Of a stretch of DNA of 64,000 nt, positions 49,488 to 57,363 are shown one piece after another. Source of the stretch: Anaerolineales bacterium (GTDB taxonomy: Bacteria > Chloroflexota > Anaerolineae > Anaerolineales > Villigracilaceae). The DNA lies in NCBI GenBank assembly GCA_020634885.1, contig JACKAW010000004.1:310001-374000 (forward strand), given 5' to 3'. A program made the position numbers and the translations under genes. Positions within the stretch are counted from its first letter, which is position 1, and the number at the start of each line of letters is the position of its first letter. The notes under the pieces are model-generated. The model saw nothing but the letters and a program-made list of their open reading frames with translations. It was not told the origin of the DNA and did no database searches.

Positions 49488-50245
49488 GGGGCATTCCTCT
49501 TTTGCATTTCACCCCAGAGCGTTTCGCACAAGGCGTGGAATTCAGCGCTGTTGCGTGAACCCGCGTTGGGATTTTCAAATATCCGTGCCGTAGAATTTGG
49601 AGCCGTATCAAGCAGCAGAATCTTCTTGCCAAGCATGGCGGCTTCTTCAATGGCGTGGGTGACGATAATCAGCGTAATATTTTGCTCTTCGCACAGTGAG
49701 AGCGTCAGGTTTTGCAGGTTTTCTCGGGTAATCGCATCCAGCGAAGAAAAAGGCTCGTCCATCAGAAGCAGGTCGGGTTCGAGTGCGAGCGTCCGCGCAA
49801 TGGCGGTGCGCTGACGTTGCCCACCCGAAAGTTGCGCGGGGAATTTGTCAACCACTTCGCTTAACCCAAGGCGTTGAATCCAGCTCTCAACATTATCTTT
49901 GGGGATGAAATCATCCGGCGTGTGCTTGCCGTCTGCGCCATAAAATTTGCGAACGTTTACACCCAGCGCCACATTCTCGCGCACAGTAGACCACGGCAGC
50001 AAGCCGTAATCTTGGAGAATCAACCCGCTATGCGGGCGTGGACGAAGAATCTTCTCCCCATGAATAGTCACTTCGCCAGAGGTCGGGAATTTCAAGCCCG
50101 CCAGCAAATATAACAACGTGGTCTTGCCGCAGCCCGAAGGACCCAGAATCGCCCACGTCTCGCCGCGGGAGATGTGGAGAGAGATATTTCTAAACAACTC
50201 AGGGGTGTTTGGATAGCCAAAACTCAAGTTGTTAATATTAATCAT
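49484..50245 (-). CDS. ABC transporter ATP-binding protein
   Basis: The 253-aa protein has Walker A LGPSGCGKTTLL, the Q-loop DYGLLPW, the signature LSGGQRQRTAIA and Walker B LLLMDEPFSSLDA, then the switch His in IIVTHAIEEAA. ATG 50245 lies inside the upstream lipoprotein's 3' end; TTG 50257 is an alternative. It powers the NitT/TauT-type permease encoded next. Confidence 0.92.
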   Translation of the reverse strand: MININNLSFGYPNTPELFRNISLHISRGETWAILGPSGCGKTTLLYLLAGLKFPTSGEVTIHGEKILRPRPHSGLILQDYGLLPWSTVRENVALGVNVRKFYGADGKHTPDDFIPKDNVESWIQRLGLSEVVDKFPAQLSGGQRQRTAIARTLALEPDLLLMDEPFSSLDAITRENLQNLTLSLCEEQNITLIIVTHAIEEAAMLGKKILLLDTAPNSTARIFENPNAGSRNSAEFHALCETLWGEMQKRNAP

Positions 50246-50840
50246 CTGAACTTTCAAAGATCAAGTTAATGAAATAATCCCTGCTGCCGGAGAGACCATC
50301 GTTTGAAATGATTTGACCTTCTTCCACGTCTTTTGAACTCAATCCAAATTTCCCAGCGCTCAACCCTTCAATGCTTGTTCCTTCTGAATTGAAGGGAATT
50401 GCGCCAGTATCGGCAAGCTGCCAATGAGCAAAAACATCCCCTTTTTCTACAGGCAGCGCTTTTTCAAACATAATGGTCGAAGTCTCTGCCGTGATGGAAA
50501 AAGCATCGTTTTCGTGGATGTCCATTCGGTGTGAAACTTTCCACCCGCCTTGTATGGGGCGCAGGATTAGGAGACTGAAATCTTCTGCTTGCATATCTTT
50601 GTCATTTTGTAGAATCAACCCAGAGATGTTGCCATCGGCAGGCATGGGATATTTATGCACAAAGAGGTGCTTTGGGGCGGAATCATCGCCGCCTGTATAA
50701 ACTGCTGTTTGGTCTGTTAAGTTGAAGCCGATAAGAAATTTTGTTTTCTGCGGCGCTCCTGCTCCACTGACGCCGGTGATCTGGTTGCAGCTTAGAGAAA
50801 TTGCAAGGAACACGATTACGAATCCAATATAGTTTTTCAT
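50238..50840 (-). CDS. Putative lipoprotein of an ABC-transporter operon, unknown function
   Basis: The 200-aa product starts MKNYIGFVIVFLAISLSC with a lipobox ending at Cys (ATG 50840). The body is beta-rich with no recognisable domain (KTKFLIGFNLTDQTAVYTGG...). It is co-directional between the substrate-binding protein and the ATPase, and overlaps the ATPase start, so it probably belongs to the transporter unit. It may be an accessory binding component. Confidence 0.6.
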   Translation of the reverse strand: MKNYIGFVIVFLAISLSCNQITGVSGAGAPQKTKFLIGFNLTDQTAVYTGGDDSAPKHLFVHKYPMPADGNISGLILQNDKDMQAEDFSLLILRPIQGGWKVSHRMDIHENDAFSITAETSTIMFEKALPVEKGDVFAHWQLADTGAIPFNSEGTSIEGLSAGKFGLSSKDVEEGQIISNDGLSGSRDYFINLIFESSDD

Positions 50841-50865
50841 GCGGCGCCTGAATATTGTCAGATGG

Positions 50866-50897
50866 CAGCGTGAACTGCAATTTTGCAGTTCACGCTG
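50866..50897. repeat. 15-bp perfect hairpin between binding protein and lipoprotein genes
   Basis: CAGCGTGAACTGCAA pairs with TTGCAGTTCACGCTG around TT. It lacks a T-run. It may lower expression of the genes downstream of the binding protein. Confidence 0.75.
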
Positions 50898-50927
50898 ATT
50901 ATATAGATATATTTTCTTGCAGGTCAA

Positions 50928-51944
50928 TTACGGCAAAAGCGAACCATTGACCGAATCCGCGTAACTCACATCTACGGTTAGAATGCCCTTTTCTTTGAGC
51001 CAAGCCAAGCCATCATTCCATTCTTCTTCAGTAGGTACGGCTTGATCGGGGAACGGTGGAATTTCAAACGTTTCAAGCAAAGGCGGCGGGACGAGACCCT
51101 TGTCACTCAACAGGGTGGTGTATTGGGTTGCATCCAGATTGATGAGGTCGGCGGCTTCTTCAATGGCGGCAAGAAATGCCTTCACTGCGGCGGGGTTGCT
51201 GTCAATCACATCCTTGCGGAATGAGTAAATGCTAAAACCGTATTCGGGGTGCAAAGAATCATCCAGCACATTTACCGCGCCCTGACTTACTGCCAACGAA
51301 GCCAATGGGTCAGGCAACACACCGGCAGAGAGTTCACCAGAACCGAGCAACGCCATTCGGTCAGGAATCTTCGGCACGGCAATGGTCTTGATCTCATCGG
51401 CAGTCAGCCCTTCGGCTTGCAGAAGTCGTTCGGTCACATATTCGATCACCGTTCCTTGCGAAACACCGATCTCAACGCCCTTCAAACCTTGCGCGTCGGT
51501 GATTCCACTCTTGCTCGAAGCAAGGATGAAGAAATGTCCGTAGCCTTCCACGGGGCGCAAGGCATAACGAACAGCTTGCATTTGCACAGTCTCTTTGTTG
51601 AAGAGCATCACCGACAGCGTCTCGTTTATGGTTCCATCTGCCTGACCGGCTGCGAGCAACTGGTCGCGTTCTGGCGCAGAAGCAACCGGCACGAATTCAA
51701 CGGTCACACCGTATTTGGCAAACAGACCTTCGGCTTCGGCAACATACATGGGAAGTGTGTCGATGATGGGGAGCACGGCGATCTTGAGTGAGCCAACATT
51801 TGCGGATTCAACTACCGCTTCAGTCTGGACTTCGGTGACTGATTCAGTTTCTGTAGCCTCCTCTACGGGAACAGCGGGAGCACAGGCGGCAAGTGCAAGA
51901 CTCGCAACTACGACGAGAAAGAACAGTGAACGTGCAATTCGCAT
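50928..51944 (-). CDS. ABC transporter substrate-binding lipoprotein (NMT1/THI5-like)
   Basis: The 338-aa product (ATG 51944 after AAAGGAG) has a lipobox LALAAC and a Thr/Glu-rich linker. The NMT1/SsuA-like binding fold follows: LKIAVLPIIDTLPMYVAEAEGLF, with the ligand region AAGQADGTINETLSVMLF. Solutes handled by this family include taurine, nitrate and the thiamine precursor HMP. I see no thiamine riboswitch or sulfur genes to decide. Confidence 0.85.
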   Translation of the reverse strand: MRIARSLFFLVVVASLALAACAPAVPVEEATETESVTEVQTEAVVESANVGSLKIAVLPIIDTLPMYVAEAEGLFAKYGVTVEFVPVASAPERDQLLAAGQADGTINETLSVMLFNKETVQMQAVRYALRPVEGYGHFFILASSKSGITDAQGLKGVEIGVSQGTVIEYVTERLLQAEGLTADEIKTIAVPKIPDRMALLGSGELSAGVLPDPLASLAVSQGAVNVLDDSLHPEYGFSIYSFRKDVIDSNPAAVKAFLAAIEEAADLINLDATQYTTLLSDKGLVPPPLLETFEIPPFPDQAVPTEEEWNDGLAWLKEKGILTVDVSYADSVNGSLLP

Positions 51945-51990
51945 GAAATATTTCTCCTTTGATTTGAAAAGCAGACAGGAAGCGTTGAGA

Positions 51991-52611
51991 TTACTTCCCA
52001 CTTTCTAAAATTTTTTCTTCAGGTACTCCGATGGAGCGTGCCAAAAATTTCCTCAACTCTGGTAATGATTCTTCTAGCGTGGGGGTACCGGTGTAAATCC
52101 AATGAGTGACGACCTCATTCAATGCGCCAACCCAGGCGCGGGCGGCGAGATCCGTTTTCAGCGGAGGAATGCTTCCTTCCGCCACCGCAGCTTCAAGTCT
52201 GGTTTGAACGAGGCGCGTCAAACGGTTATTGATGGCGCGGCGGCGTTCCTCAAACACGGCGCCTAATCCTACGGCTTGAACAAGCGCGATCTTCGCCAAT
52301 CCGCGATACTGGCTGAACAGGCCAAGGCTCACGCGCAAAGCGGTATCCATTTGTTGCAAGCCGTGGCTTTCGCTTTGCATGGCTTCGCTGACCTTGCTTT
52401 CGAGCAGGTCGGCAAAGGTATCGCTCAGAGCGATAAAGATTTCCTGCTTGCTGGGGAAGTAGAAGTAGAACGCGCCCTTCGAGGTCTGCGCCTCGCCAAC
52501 GATGTCATCGACTTTGGTGTCGTGATAGCCCTTGGTGGCGAAGACCTTCACAGCCGCTTCAAGAATGCGGGTGCGGGTTTCTTGCGTGGATTCTGGGTCG
52601 TTTTTGCTCAT
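51991..52611 (-). CDS. TetR/AcrR-family regulator of the ABC-transporter unit
   Basis: The 206-aa protein has the TetR helix-turn-helix KVDDIVGEAQTSKGAFYFYFPSKQEIF (about residues 32-58). It is 46 bases upstream of the binding-protein gene on the same strand and has a palindromic operator before its own start, so it likely controls itself and the transporter. The regulator is read in the same direction as the transporter, not divergent. Confidence 0.88.
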   Translation of the reverse strand: MSKNDPESTQETRTRILEAAVKVFATKGYHDTKVDDIVGEAQTSKGAFYFYFPSKQEIFIALSDTFADLLESKVSEAMQSESHGLQQMDTALRVSLGLFSQYRGLAKIALVQAVGLGAVFEERRRAINNRLTRLVQTRLEAAVAEGSIPPLKTDLAARAWVGALNEVVTHWIYTGTPTLEESLPELRKFLARSIGVPEEKILESGK

Positions 52612-52620
52612 ATTTTATAG

Positions 52621-52634
52621 ACTGACCAGTCAGT
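52621..52634. promoter_or_regulatory. TetR operator, GACCAGTC core
   Basis: ACTGAC-CA-GTCAGT (6+2+6) lies 9 bases before the TetR start. It shares the central GACCAGTC with the site at 23690. Confidence 0.6.
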
Positions 52635-52723
52635 TTATGGTGAGCGAAGGATAGCATGAGCAAAAAACACGGGCAAGGTGACGAAGCTCACCATTGCCGA
52701 TGTGAATCCTCCCTTTTATTAAC

Positions 52724-52789
52724 TTGTAGGTCAGGCTTTTAGCCTGACTATTTTGAAGATAGAGGGCAGGTTGAAAACCTGCCCTACAA
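52724..52789. repeat. Composite palindromic (BIME-like) element with TTGTAGG/CCCTACAA ends
   Basis: Two hairpins, GTCAGGCT/AGCCTGAC (52730-52748, loop TTT) and AGGGCAGGTT/AACCTGCCCT (52763-52785, loop GAA), lie between inverted outer ends TTGTAGG and CCCTACAA. The layout equals that at 11327-11413. Confidence 0.8.
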
Positions 52790-52795
52790 ATTGGA

Positions 52796-52826
52796 TCAAA
52801 AATCCCCGCCATGATGACGGGGATTT
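52796..52826 (-). terminator. Terminator after the LLM oxidoreductase gene
   Basis: AAATCCCCG pairs with CGGGGATTT, followed on the minus strand by TTTTTG, 14 bases past the stop. Confidence 0.88.
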
Positions 52827-52839
52827 CGCTTATTTGAAT

Positions 52840-53841
52840 TTACGCTTGCGCGAATGTATCGATCAGCAGTTTGAAATTGCCGCCCACAGGGTAGAGAATG
52901 GGGCAGGTACAGCCGCGCTTCTTGTATTCTTCCACTTTGGCTTTGGCTTCGGTGGGAGTGCCAGAGGCGGTGATCTTTAGCACCAGCTCATCGGGCACGA
53001 GGTCTTTGGCTTTCATTACCTGTTCCTTGGTAGCGGGCCAACCGAGGATGGATTGAATTTGATGAACCACATCATCCGAAACGTTCGAAGCCTTGGCGAT
53101 GTGCGGCTGCTGGGCGATGTATTGGCATAACAGCATCTTGCTATAGTCGATGGCTTTGTCGTGGTCTTCATCCACCGAGCAGACGATCAACTGCGGGCGG
53201 TCAAAATCTGCCATCTTGCGACCCGATTTATCCAATCCGCTTTGCAGCAATTCCATAGCCTTGTCATTGTATTCGGGTGCTACGCAGTAATTGAGTACAG
53301 CGCCATCTGCCACTTCGCCGGTTAATTCCATCATCTTATCGCCGGTGGCGCCGATCATGATGGGAATGTTGCGCGGTTCACGGCGACCATAAACCACATC
53401 CAACTCAATATCTTTTACATGGATGAACTCGCCATCAAAAGTGACACGTTCAAGGTTGAGCAGTTTGCGCATGACCTGCACCGTTTCTTTCATGGCGGTC
53501 AATGGCTTTTTGCGGTCGATGCCGACATTGGCGGCTAGCGGGTCCCACCAGGCGCCAAGACCACAGATGACACGATTGGGGGCGAGGTCGTCTAGGGTGA
53601 GAAAAGTTGCTGCAAGTAAACCGATGTTGCGCGTCCAGTTGTTGATGACGCCTGAACCAACCTTGATCTTGTTGGTCACAGCAGCATAACCTGCCATTGG
53701 CACAATGGCATCACGCACGAGGCGGCTTTCTGCCTGCCACACGGCTTCAAAGCCTTTCTCTTCGGCATACTTTGCATAGTCCAATCCGTCGCGCAGGTCG
53801 TGAGAGTCCTGCAAGTAAAGTGCAACGCGCTCTTTGCTCAT
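52840..53841 (-). CDS. LLM-class (luciferase-like) F420-type oxidoreductase
   Basis: The 333-aa protein has the luciferase-like TIM-barrel pattern with ERVALYLQDSHDL at the N-terminus, KGFEAVWQAESRLVRDAIVPMAG and VGSGVINNWTRNIGLLAATFLTLDDL. F420-dependent members include methylene-tetrahydromethanopterin reductase and glucose-6-phosphate dehydrogenase. Neighbouring F420 biosynthesis genes make F420 more likely than FMN, but this is inference. The substrate is unknown. Confidence 0.8.
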   Translation of the reverse strand: MSKERVALYLQDSHDLRDGLDYAKYAEEKGFEAVWQAESRLVRDAIVPMAGYAAVTNKIKVGSGVINNWTRNIGLLAATFLTLDDLAPNRVICGLGAWWDPLAANVGIDRKKPLTAMKETVQVMRKLLNLERVTFDGEFIHVKDIELDVVYGRREPRNIPIMIGATGDKMMELTGEVADGAVLNYCVAPEYNDKAMELLQSGLDKSGRKMADFDRPQLIVCSVDEDHDKAIDYSKMLLCQYIAQQPHIAKASNVSDDVVHQIQSILGWPATKEQVMKAKDLVPDELVLKITASGTPTEAKAKVEEYKKRGCTCPILYPVGGNFKLLIDTFAQA

Positions 53842-53910
53842 GGCATTCTCCTTAGGATTTGATTGAATTGTCCGGTTGGTTTATTTTCAATTGTCTGACA
53901 ACCATAAAGA

Positions 53911-53961
53911 TTTTGCCACAGGTTGCGCAAACTTCATAGGGTTTGCAAACCTGTGGCAAAA
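53911..53961. repeat. Long hairpin after cofC
   Basis: TTTTGCCACAGGTT pairs with AACCTGTGGCAAAA (14 bp) and an inner GCAAAC/GTTTGC adds six more pairs. It is palindromic on both strands and lies between cofC and the LLM gene. It may be both a terminator and a REP-like element. Confidence 0.7.
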
Positions 53962-53967
53962 GAATGT

Positions 53968-54576
53968 CTATACTTTTTGCGATTCCATTTTGCGGATCAA
54001 CTCCAAATCTTCCGGGTCGTCCAAATCCAGCCCCAGGGATGGGAGTTCAACAACTTCCAACCGTGCGCCAGATTGAATGGCTCGGTCGCAGTGCCTTTGG
54101 AATGAGCCTTCGCCGAAATCGAATTCGATCTGTCCGGCAGGAACCATAAGCAGGGCATTAGTCCCTTTGTGATGTCTGTCTGGCGCAATCACCACCACAG
54201 GCGGTTTGGATGCGCGGTCTATCAGAGTGAGAACATCATCCGTACTTAAAAGAGGGAGGTCTACCGGCAAAACCAAAACCCCATGTGAAGAATGTACTTG
54301 CGCAACAACCGATGCGCGTGTGAGCGCTGTATTCAAATGCGGCTGACCATCTTCCTGCACGGTTTTTGCGCCGTGATTGCGGGCAATGGTCAATGCCTGC
54401 GAGTCGCGGCTCACCACCAAAACCTTATCCAACTCTTTCAGGTTGGTAAGCGTTTTCAGGGTGCGTTCCAGTAATTCCTGATTTAGTAAAGCACGTTCAT
54501 CTTCACTCAAAGTTCCAGCCAGACGAGATTTGCCCCGGCGCAACGGTTTGACAGGTACGATTGCCCAAAGTGACAT
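53968..54576 (-). CDS. cofC: 2-phospholactate/phosphoenolpyruvate guanylyltransferase CofC
   Basis: The 202-aa protein has the CofC start MSLWAIVPVKPLRRGKSRLAG (nucleotidyltransferase loop with KSRL) and VLVLPVDLPLLSTDD. It also has a DRHHKGTNALL segment typical of the family. It activates 2-phospholactate or, in many bacteria, phosphoenolpyruvate with GTP for F420 synthesis. Its start overlaps the cofD stop by one base. Confidence 0.92.
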   Translation of the reverse strand: MSLWAIVPVKPLRRGKSRLAGTLSEDERALLNQELLERTLKTLTNLKELDKVLVVSRDSQALTIARNHGAKTVQEDGQPHLNTALTRASVVAQVHSSHGVLVLPVDLPLLSTDDVLTLIDRASKPPVVVIAPDRHHKGTNALLMVPAGQIEFDFGEGSFQRHCDRAIQSGARLEVVELPSLGLDLDDPEDLELIRKMESQKV

Positions 54577-55493
54577 TATTGTAAACTCCGAATAAAGTGT
54601 AGCACGTCATTTGCGAGCCGTGCGCGGTCCGTTGGCTGTTTCATAAGTGTGTCAGTTGCCAGCGTTTTTATGTTCAATTGGCTTATCGATTTTTCCAAAT
54701 TCAGGTCTTCGTTATCTAACACAAATCCGCTTAAGATGTTGCGGTAATGCTTCGCAACTGCAAAGGCAGAAGGCTCAATGCCCAATTCACGAAACATTTT
54801 TGCCGCCGGTCCCTTCACGGTCTTTCCTCCGATGATGGGTGAGATCGCCACAACAGGTTTGGTAATTGTTTTGACGACTTTAAGGATGGGGTCAATGCTA
54901 ACCCACGGATTTGATGGACAGAATATTACTGCATCCGCCGCTTCGAGCGCCTCGATCACGCCGGGGGCTGCTTCAGCGATTTCGGCTCCGTCAAATCTGA
55001 AACTTTTCACCACAGGCTCGCAATGCCTGTGAACAAAATATTCCTGAAATTCCAACTCGCCTTCGTCAGTATTTACCATCGTCCGAACCGGAGCATTGGA
55101 CATGGGCAGAACTTTGGGTTTGATGCCCCAAGCCTCGCAAAATTCTTGAGTGACCTGCGATAAGGTCTTCCCTTCTTTAAGTCGTCTGGTTCGTTCGATA
55201 TGGGTTCCGAAATCTTTATCGCCCAGGCGAAACCAGGCCGGACCGCCGAGTTTTTCAATATTTGAGATCGTGTTCCACGTTTCGTCCATGCGCCCCCAGC
55301 CTGTTTCGGGGTTTGCAAGTTCTGCCAACGTGTAGCAGACGGTATCCAGATCGGGCGAAATGAAAAGCCCCAAATGTTCAAAATCATCGCCTGTATTGAC
55401 AATGACGGTTAGGTCTTCCGGCGGGAGGATTTGGGCAAGTCCGTGGGCGAACTTTGCGCCGCCGACCCCGCCTGCGAATGCTGTTATTTTCAA
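54576..55493 (-). CDS. cofD: 2-phospho-L-lactate (or PEP) transferase CofD
   Basis: The 305-aa protein begins ITAFAGGVGGAKFAHGLA with the CofD glycine-rich loop. It continues VIVNTGDDFEHLGLFISPDLDTVCYTLA and ends with the LADDVLHFI-like end NDVLHFIRSLQ; the middle SNAPVRTMVNTDEGEL is conserved. It transfers the lactyl- or PEP-phospho group to FO, giving F420-0 or dehydro-F420-0. It is in an operon with cofC. Confidence 0.93.
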   Translation of the reverse strand: MKITAFAGGVGGAKFAHGLAQILPPEDLTVIVNTGDDFEHLGLFISPDLDTVCYTLAELANPETGWGRMDETWNTISNIEKLGGPAWFRLGDKDFGTHIERTRRLKEGKTLSQVTQEFCEAWGIKPKVLPMSNAPVRTMVNTDEGELEFQEYFVHRHCEPVVKSFRFDGAEIAEAAPGVIEALEAADAVIFCPSNPWVSIDPILKVVKTITKPVVAISPIIGGKTVKGPAAKMFRELGIEPSAFAVAKHYRNILSGFVLDNEDLNLEKSISQLNIKTLATDTLMKQPTDRARLANDVLHFIRSLQ

Positions 55494-55506
55494 TGTGTTT
55501 GCCTGC

Positions 55507-56121
55507 CTACTTAATAAATTTGGTTACTTCTTCGATTGGTTTTCGTTCACGGAGGCTTGGTTGGTTTTCTGGGTATCCCAACAGGAACATGGCTTGCGGC
55601 TCCCATGTCTGCGGAATTTCCAAAGCATTCTGAACTGTTTCCTGTGCAAAAATGGGACTGCAAACCCAAACCCCGCCAAGCCCCTCGGCGTGTGCTGCCA
55701 GTAGTAATTGCATTCCCGCATTTGCCGTAGATTGGGTGGCAATGATGTATTCCGCTTTTTTTCGGCGTGTATCGGGGTATTCGTCCATTTCAGACATATC
55801 TACACAGAGGATGATAACCACTGGCGCACCGGTCATGCGTTCGTGTGAGCGCTTGAGCTTTTTTTGTATGTCTTCCGGGGAGAGTTTGTCTTTTTCAAGG
55901 TCGCGTTGAAATTCGGCGGACATCCGCTGCGAAAGGCGGGATTTGGCATCTGGGTTTGAGATGATGACAAAGCGCCACGGCTGGCGGTTGTGCGCCGATG
56001 GTGCAAATGCGGCAGTGTGGATCAAGGTTTGGATGACAGAATCCGGCACGGGGTCTGGTTTGAAGCGGCGAATGGAACGACGAGTCCGCAGGAAGGTGTG
56101 AAGGTCAGTTGTGCGCGTCAA
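55507..56121 (-). CDS. Nitroreductase-fold protein, FbiB C-domain-like (dehydro-F420-0 reductase candidate)
   Basis: The nitroreductase core starts at LHTFLRTRRSIRRFKPDPVP with the FMN-binding RRSIRRF. It continues with AAFAPSAHNRQPWRFVI, the FbiB-like insertion DLEKDKLSPEDIQKKLKRSHERM, and AGMQLLLAAHAEGLGGVW. In Actinobacteria the equivalent domain is fused to CofE in FbiB and reduces dehydro-F420-0. Here it is separate but beside cofD. No ATG gives a sensible N-terminus; TTG 56121 (204 aa) overlaps the upstream gene by 17 bases and the start is uncertain. Confidence 0.75.
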   Translation of the reverse strand: MTRTTDLHTFLRTRRSIRRFKPDPVPDSVIQTLIHTAAFAPSAHNRQPWRFVIISNPDAKSRLSQRMSAEFQRDLEKDKLSPEDIQKKLKRSHERMTGAPVVIILCVDMSEMDEYPDTRRKKAEYIIATQSTANAGMQLLLAAHAEGLGGVWVCSPIFAQETVQNALEIPQTWEPQAMFLLGYPENQPSLRERKPIEEVTKFIK

Positions 56122-56497
56122 AGGATGTGGGTTGTATTTTGAATATGATCCGTCTTTGACCTTCGCGATATGTCCACGGTTTGCCATCGTAACGGCGTGA
56201 GAGCATGTCAATATGTTCATCCCCGCCGTCTGTTGTGTGAGCGATGACCTTGCCGCGTATGCCGATATAACGATAGGGGTCTTTTGGGTCTTGAATGACC
56301 ATGGCAACTTCGGGTTGCCTCTTCATGTTGCGGTCTTTGAGGCGTCCCTCATTTGTGTTGATCAGGATATTTTCGCCGTCGTGATCGAACCAAACAGGTG
56401 TGACTTGCGGCTGTCCATTTTTATTTACCGTTGCAAGAAAAAGAAAGGCTTTGGTTTCGGGGTCGAACAGATCGAGAAATTCTTGTGGAAAGGGCAT
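56105..56497 (-). CDS. PPOX-class F420-type oxidoreductase (pyridoxamine-oxidase fold)
   Basis: The 130-aa protein matches the split-barrel PPOX family: FLFLATVNKNGQPQVTPVWFDHDGE followed by TNEGRLKDRNMKRQPEVAMVIQDP and YIGIRGKVIA. These proteins often bind F420 rather than FMN, especially in F420-making bacteria. It is encoded between the nitroreductase and cofE, supporting an F420 link. Its substrate is unknown. Confidence 0.8.
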   Translation of the reverse strand: MPFPQEFLDLFDPETKAFLFLATVNKNGQPQVTPVWFDHDGENILINTNEGRLKDRNMKRQPEVAMVIQDPKDPYRYIGIRGKVIAHTTDGGDEHIDMLSRRYDGKPWTYREGQRRIIFKIQPTSFDAHN

Positions 56498-56579
56498 GGA
56501 TGAGACTCCAGTTTTTTATACTTCCCCTTTATATCAAATCAGCATAAGATTCCCGTTAGACGATTATCCGACGATTGAC

Positions 56580-57341
56580 CTACCGGAACATGTCCATATC
56601 TTTTGGGCGAATGAGGTCTTTGAGTGCGCCTTCGCCCAGCGGGTAGGGAAACCCGCGCACATGCACAACGGGTGTGCCTTCGGCGGCTTGTCCCATGACG
56701 AGTGAGGCGGCGGCGGCGAGTTCGTCTGCGACGCCGACGATGGTGGCTTTGAGGGTGTAGCTGAAGAGGTCTTGCCAGCCGCGTTCATCCATGATGGCGG
56801 GAATTCCGCTCAAGCCGATGCAAACGCCGACTGTTCCGTTTCGCCAGGCGCGCCCATGCGAATCGATAATCATGACTCCCAGGGTCTTGCCAGTTCGTTT
56901 TTTGATTTCGTCTCGCAGATGTTGTGCAGATCGGTCTGGGTCTTCGGGCAGGAGCAGAACGTAATCTTCGTTCTGTTTTCCTTCTCCCACTACATTGGAA
57001 TGGTCGATGCCTGCGTTGGCACATACGAAACCAAGTTTGTGCTCCACAACGATCACGCCTTTTCGGGTTCGCAGAATTTCGTTGCTTTCTTGAAGAATTA
57101 GTTCGACTAGACGCGGGTCTTTTTCGAGAAGTGGAGCAAGTTCTGTAGCTTGTTCCGAAGCCGTAACACTGGCAAGGTTAACCATGCGTCCTTCGGACTT
57201 GCTGACGATTTTTTGAGCAAGCACGAGAATGTCGTTGTCTTGCAGCTCTGTGCCGTGAAGTGAATTAAGAATAATATCCGCCAGGTCGTCGCCTTGGCGG
57301 ATAAGTGGAATATGTTGAAGAGGGGTGAGAGTGAGAGGCAT
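56580..57341 (-). CDS. cofE: Coenzyme F420-0:L-glutamate ligase CofE
   Basis: The 253-aa protein (ATG 57341) has CofE motifs: IVSKSEGRMVNL, the GFVCANAGIDHSNV loop, VMIIDSHGRAWRNGTVGVCIGLSG and EAADE-like GVADELAAAA. It adds glutamate residues to F420-0. It is the stand-alone archaeal-type form, without the FbiB reductase domain. npdG is 22 bases upstream in the same direction. Confidence 0.93.
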   Translation of the reverse strand: MPLTLTPLQHIPLIRQGDDLADIILNSLHGTELQDNDILVLAQKIVSKSEGRMVNLASVTASEQATELAPLLEKDPRLVELILQESNEILRTRKGVIVVEHKLGFVCANAGIDHSNVVGEGKQNEDYVLLLPEDPDRSAQHLRDEIKKRTGKTLGVMIIDSHGRAWRNGTVGVCIGLSGIPAIMDERGWQDLFSYTLKATIVGVADELAAAASLVMGQAAEGTPVVHVRGFPYPLGEGALKDLIRPKDMDMFR

Positions 57342-57363
57342 GTTCCGTTTTACGGAATACGTG

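Noticed and set aside
50866..51990. Thiamine (TPP) riboswitch near the NMT1/THI5-like transporter
   Set aside because: I looked for the conserved THI-box bases in the leader and found none; the gap upstream of the binding-protein gene is only 46 bases.
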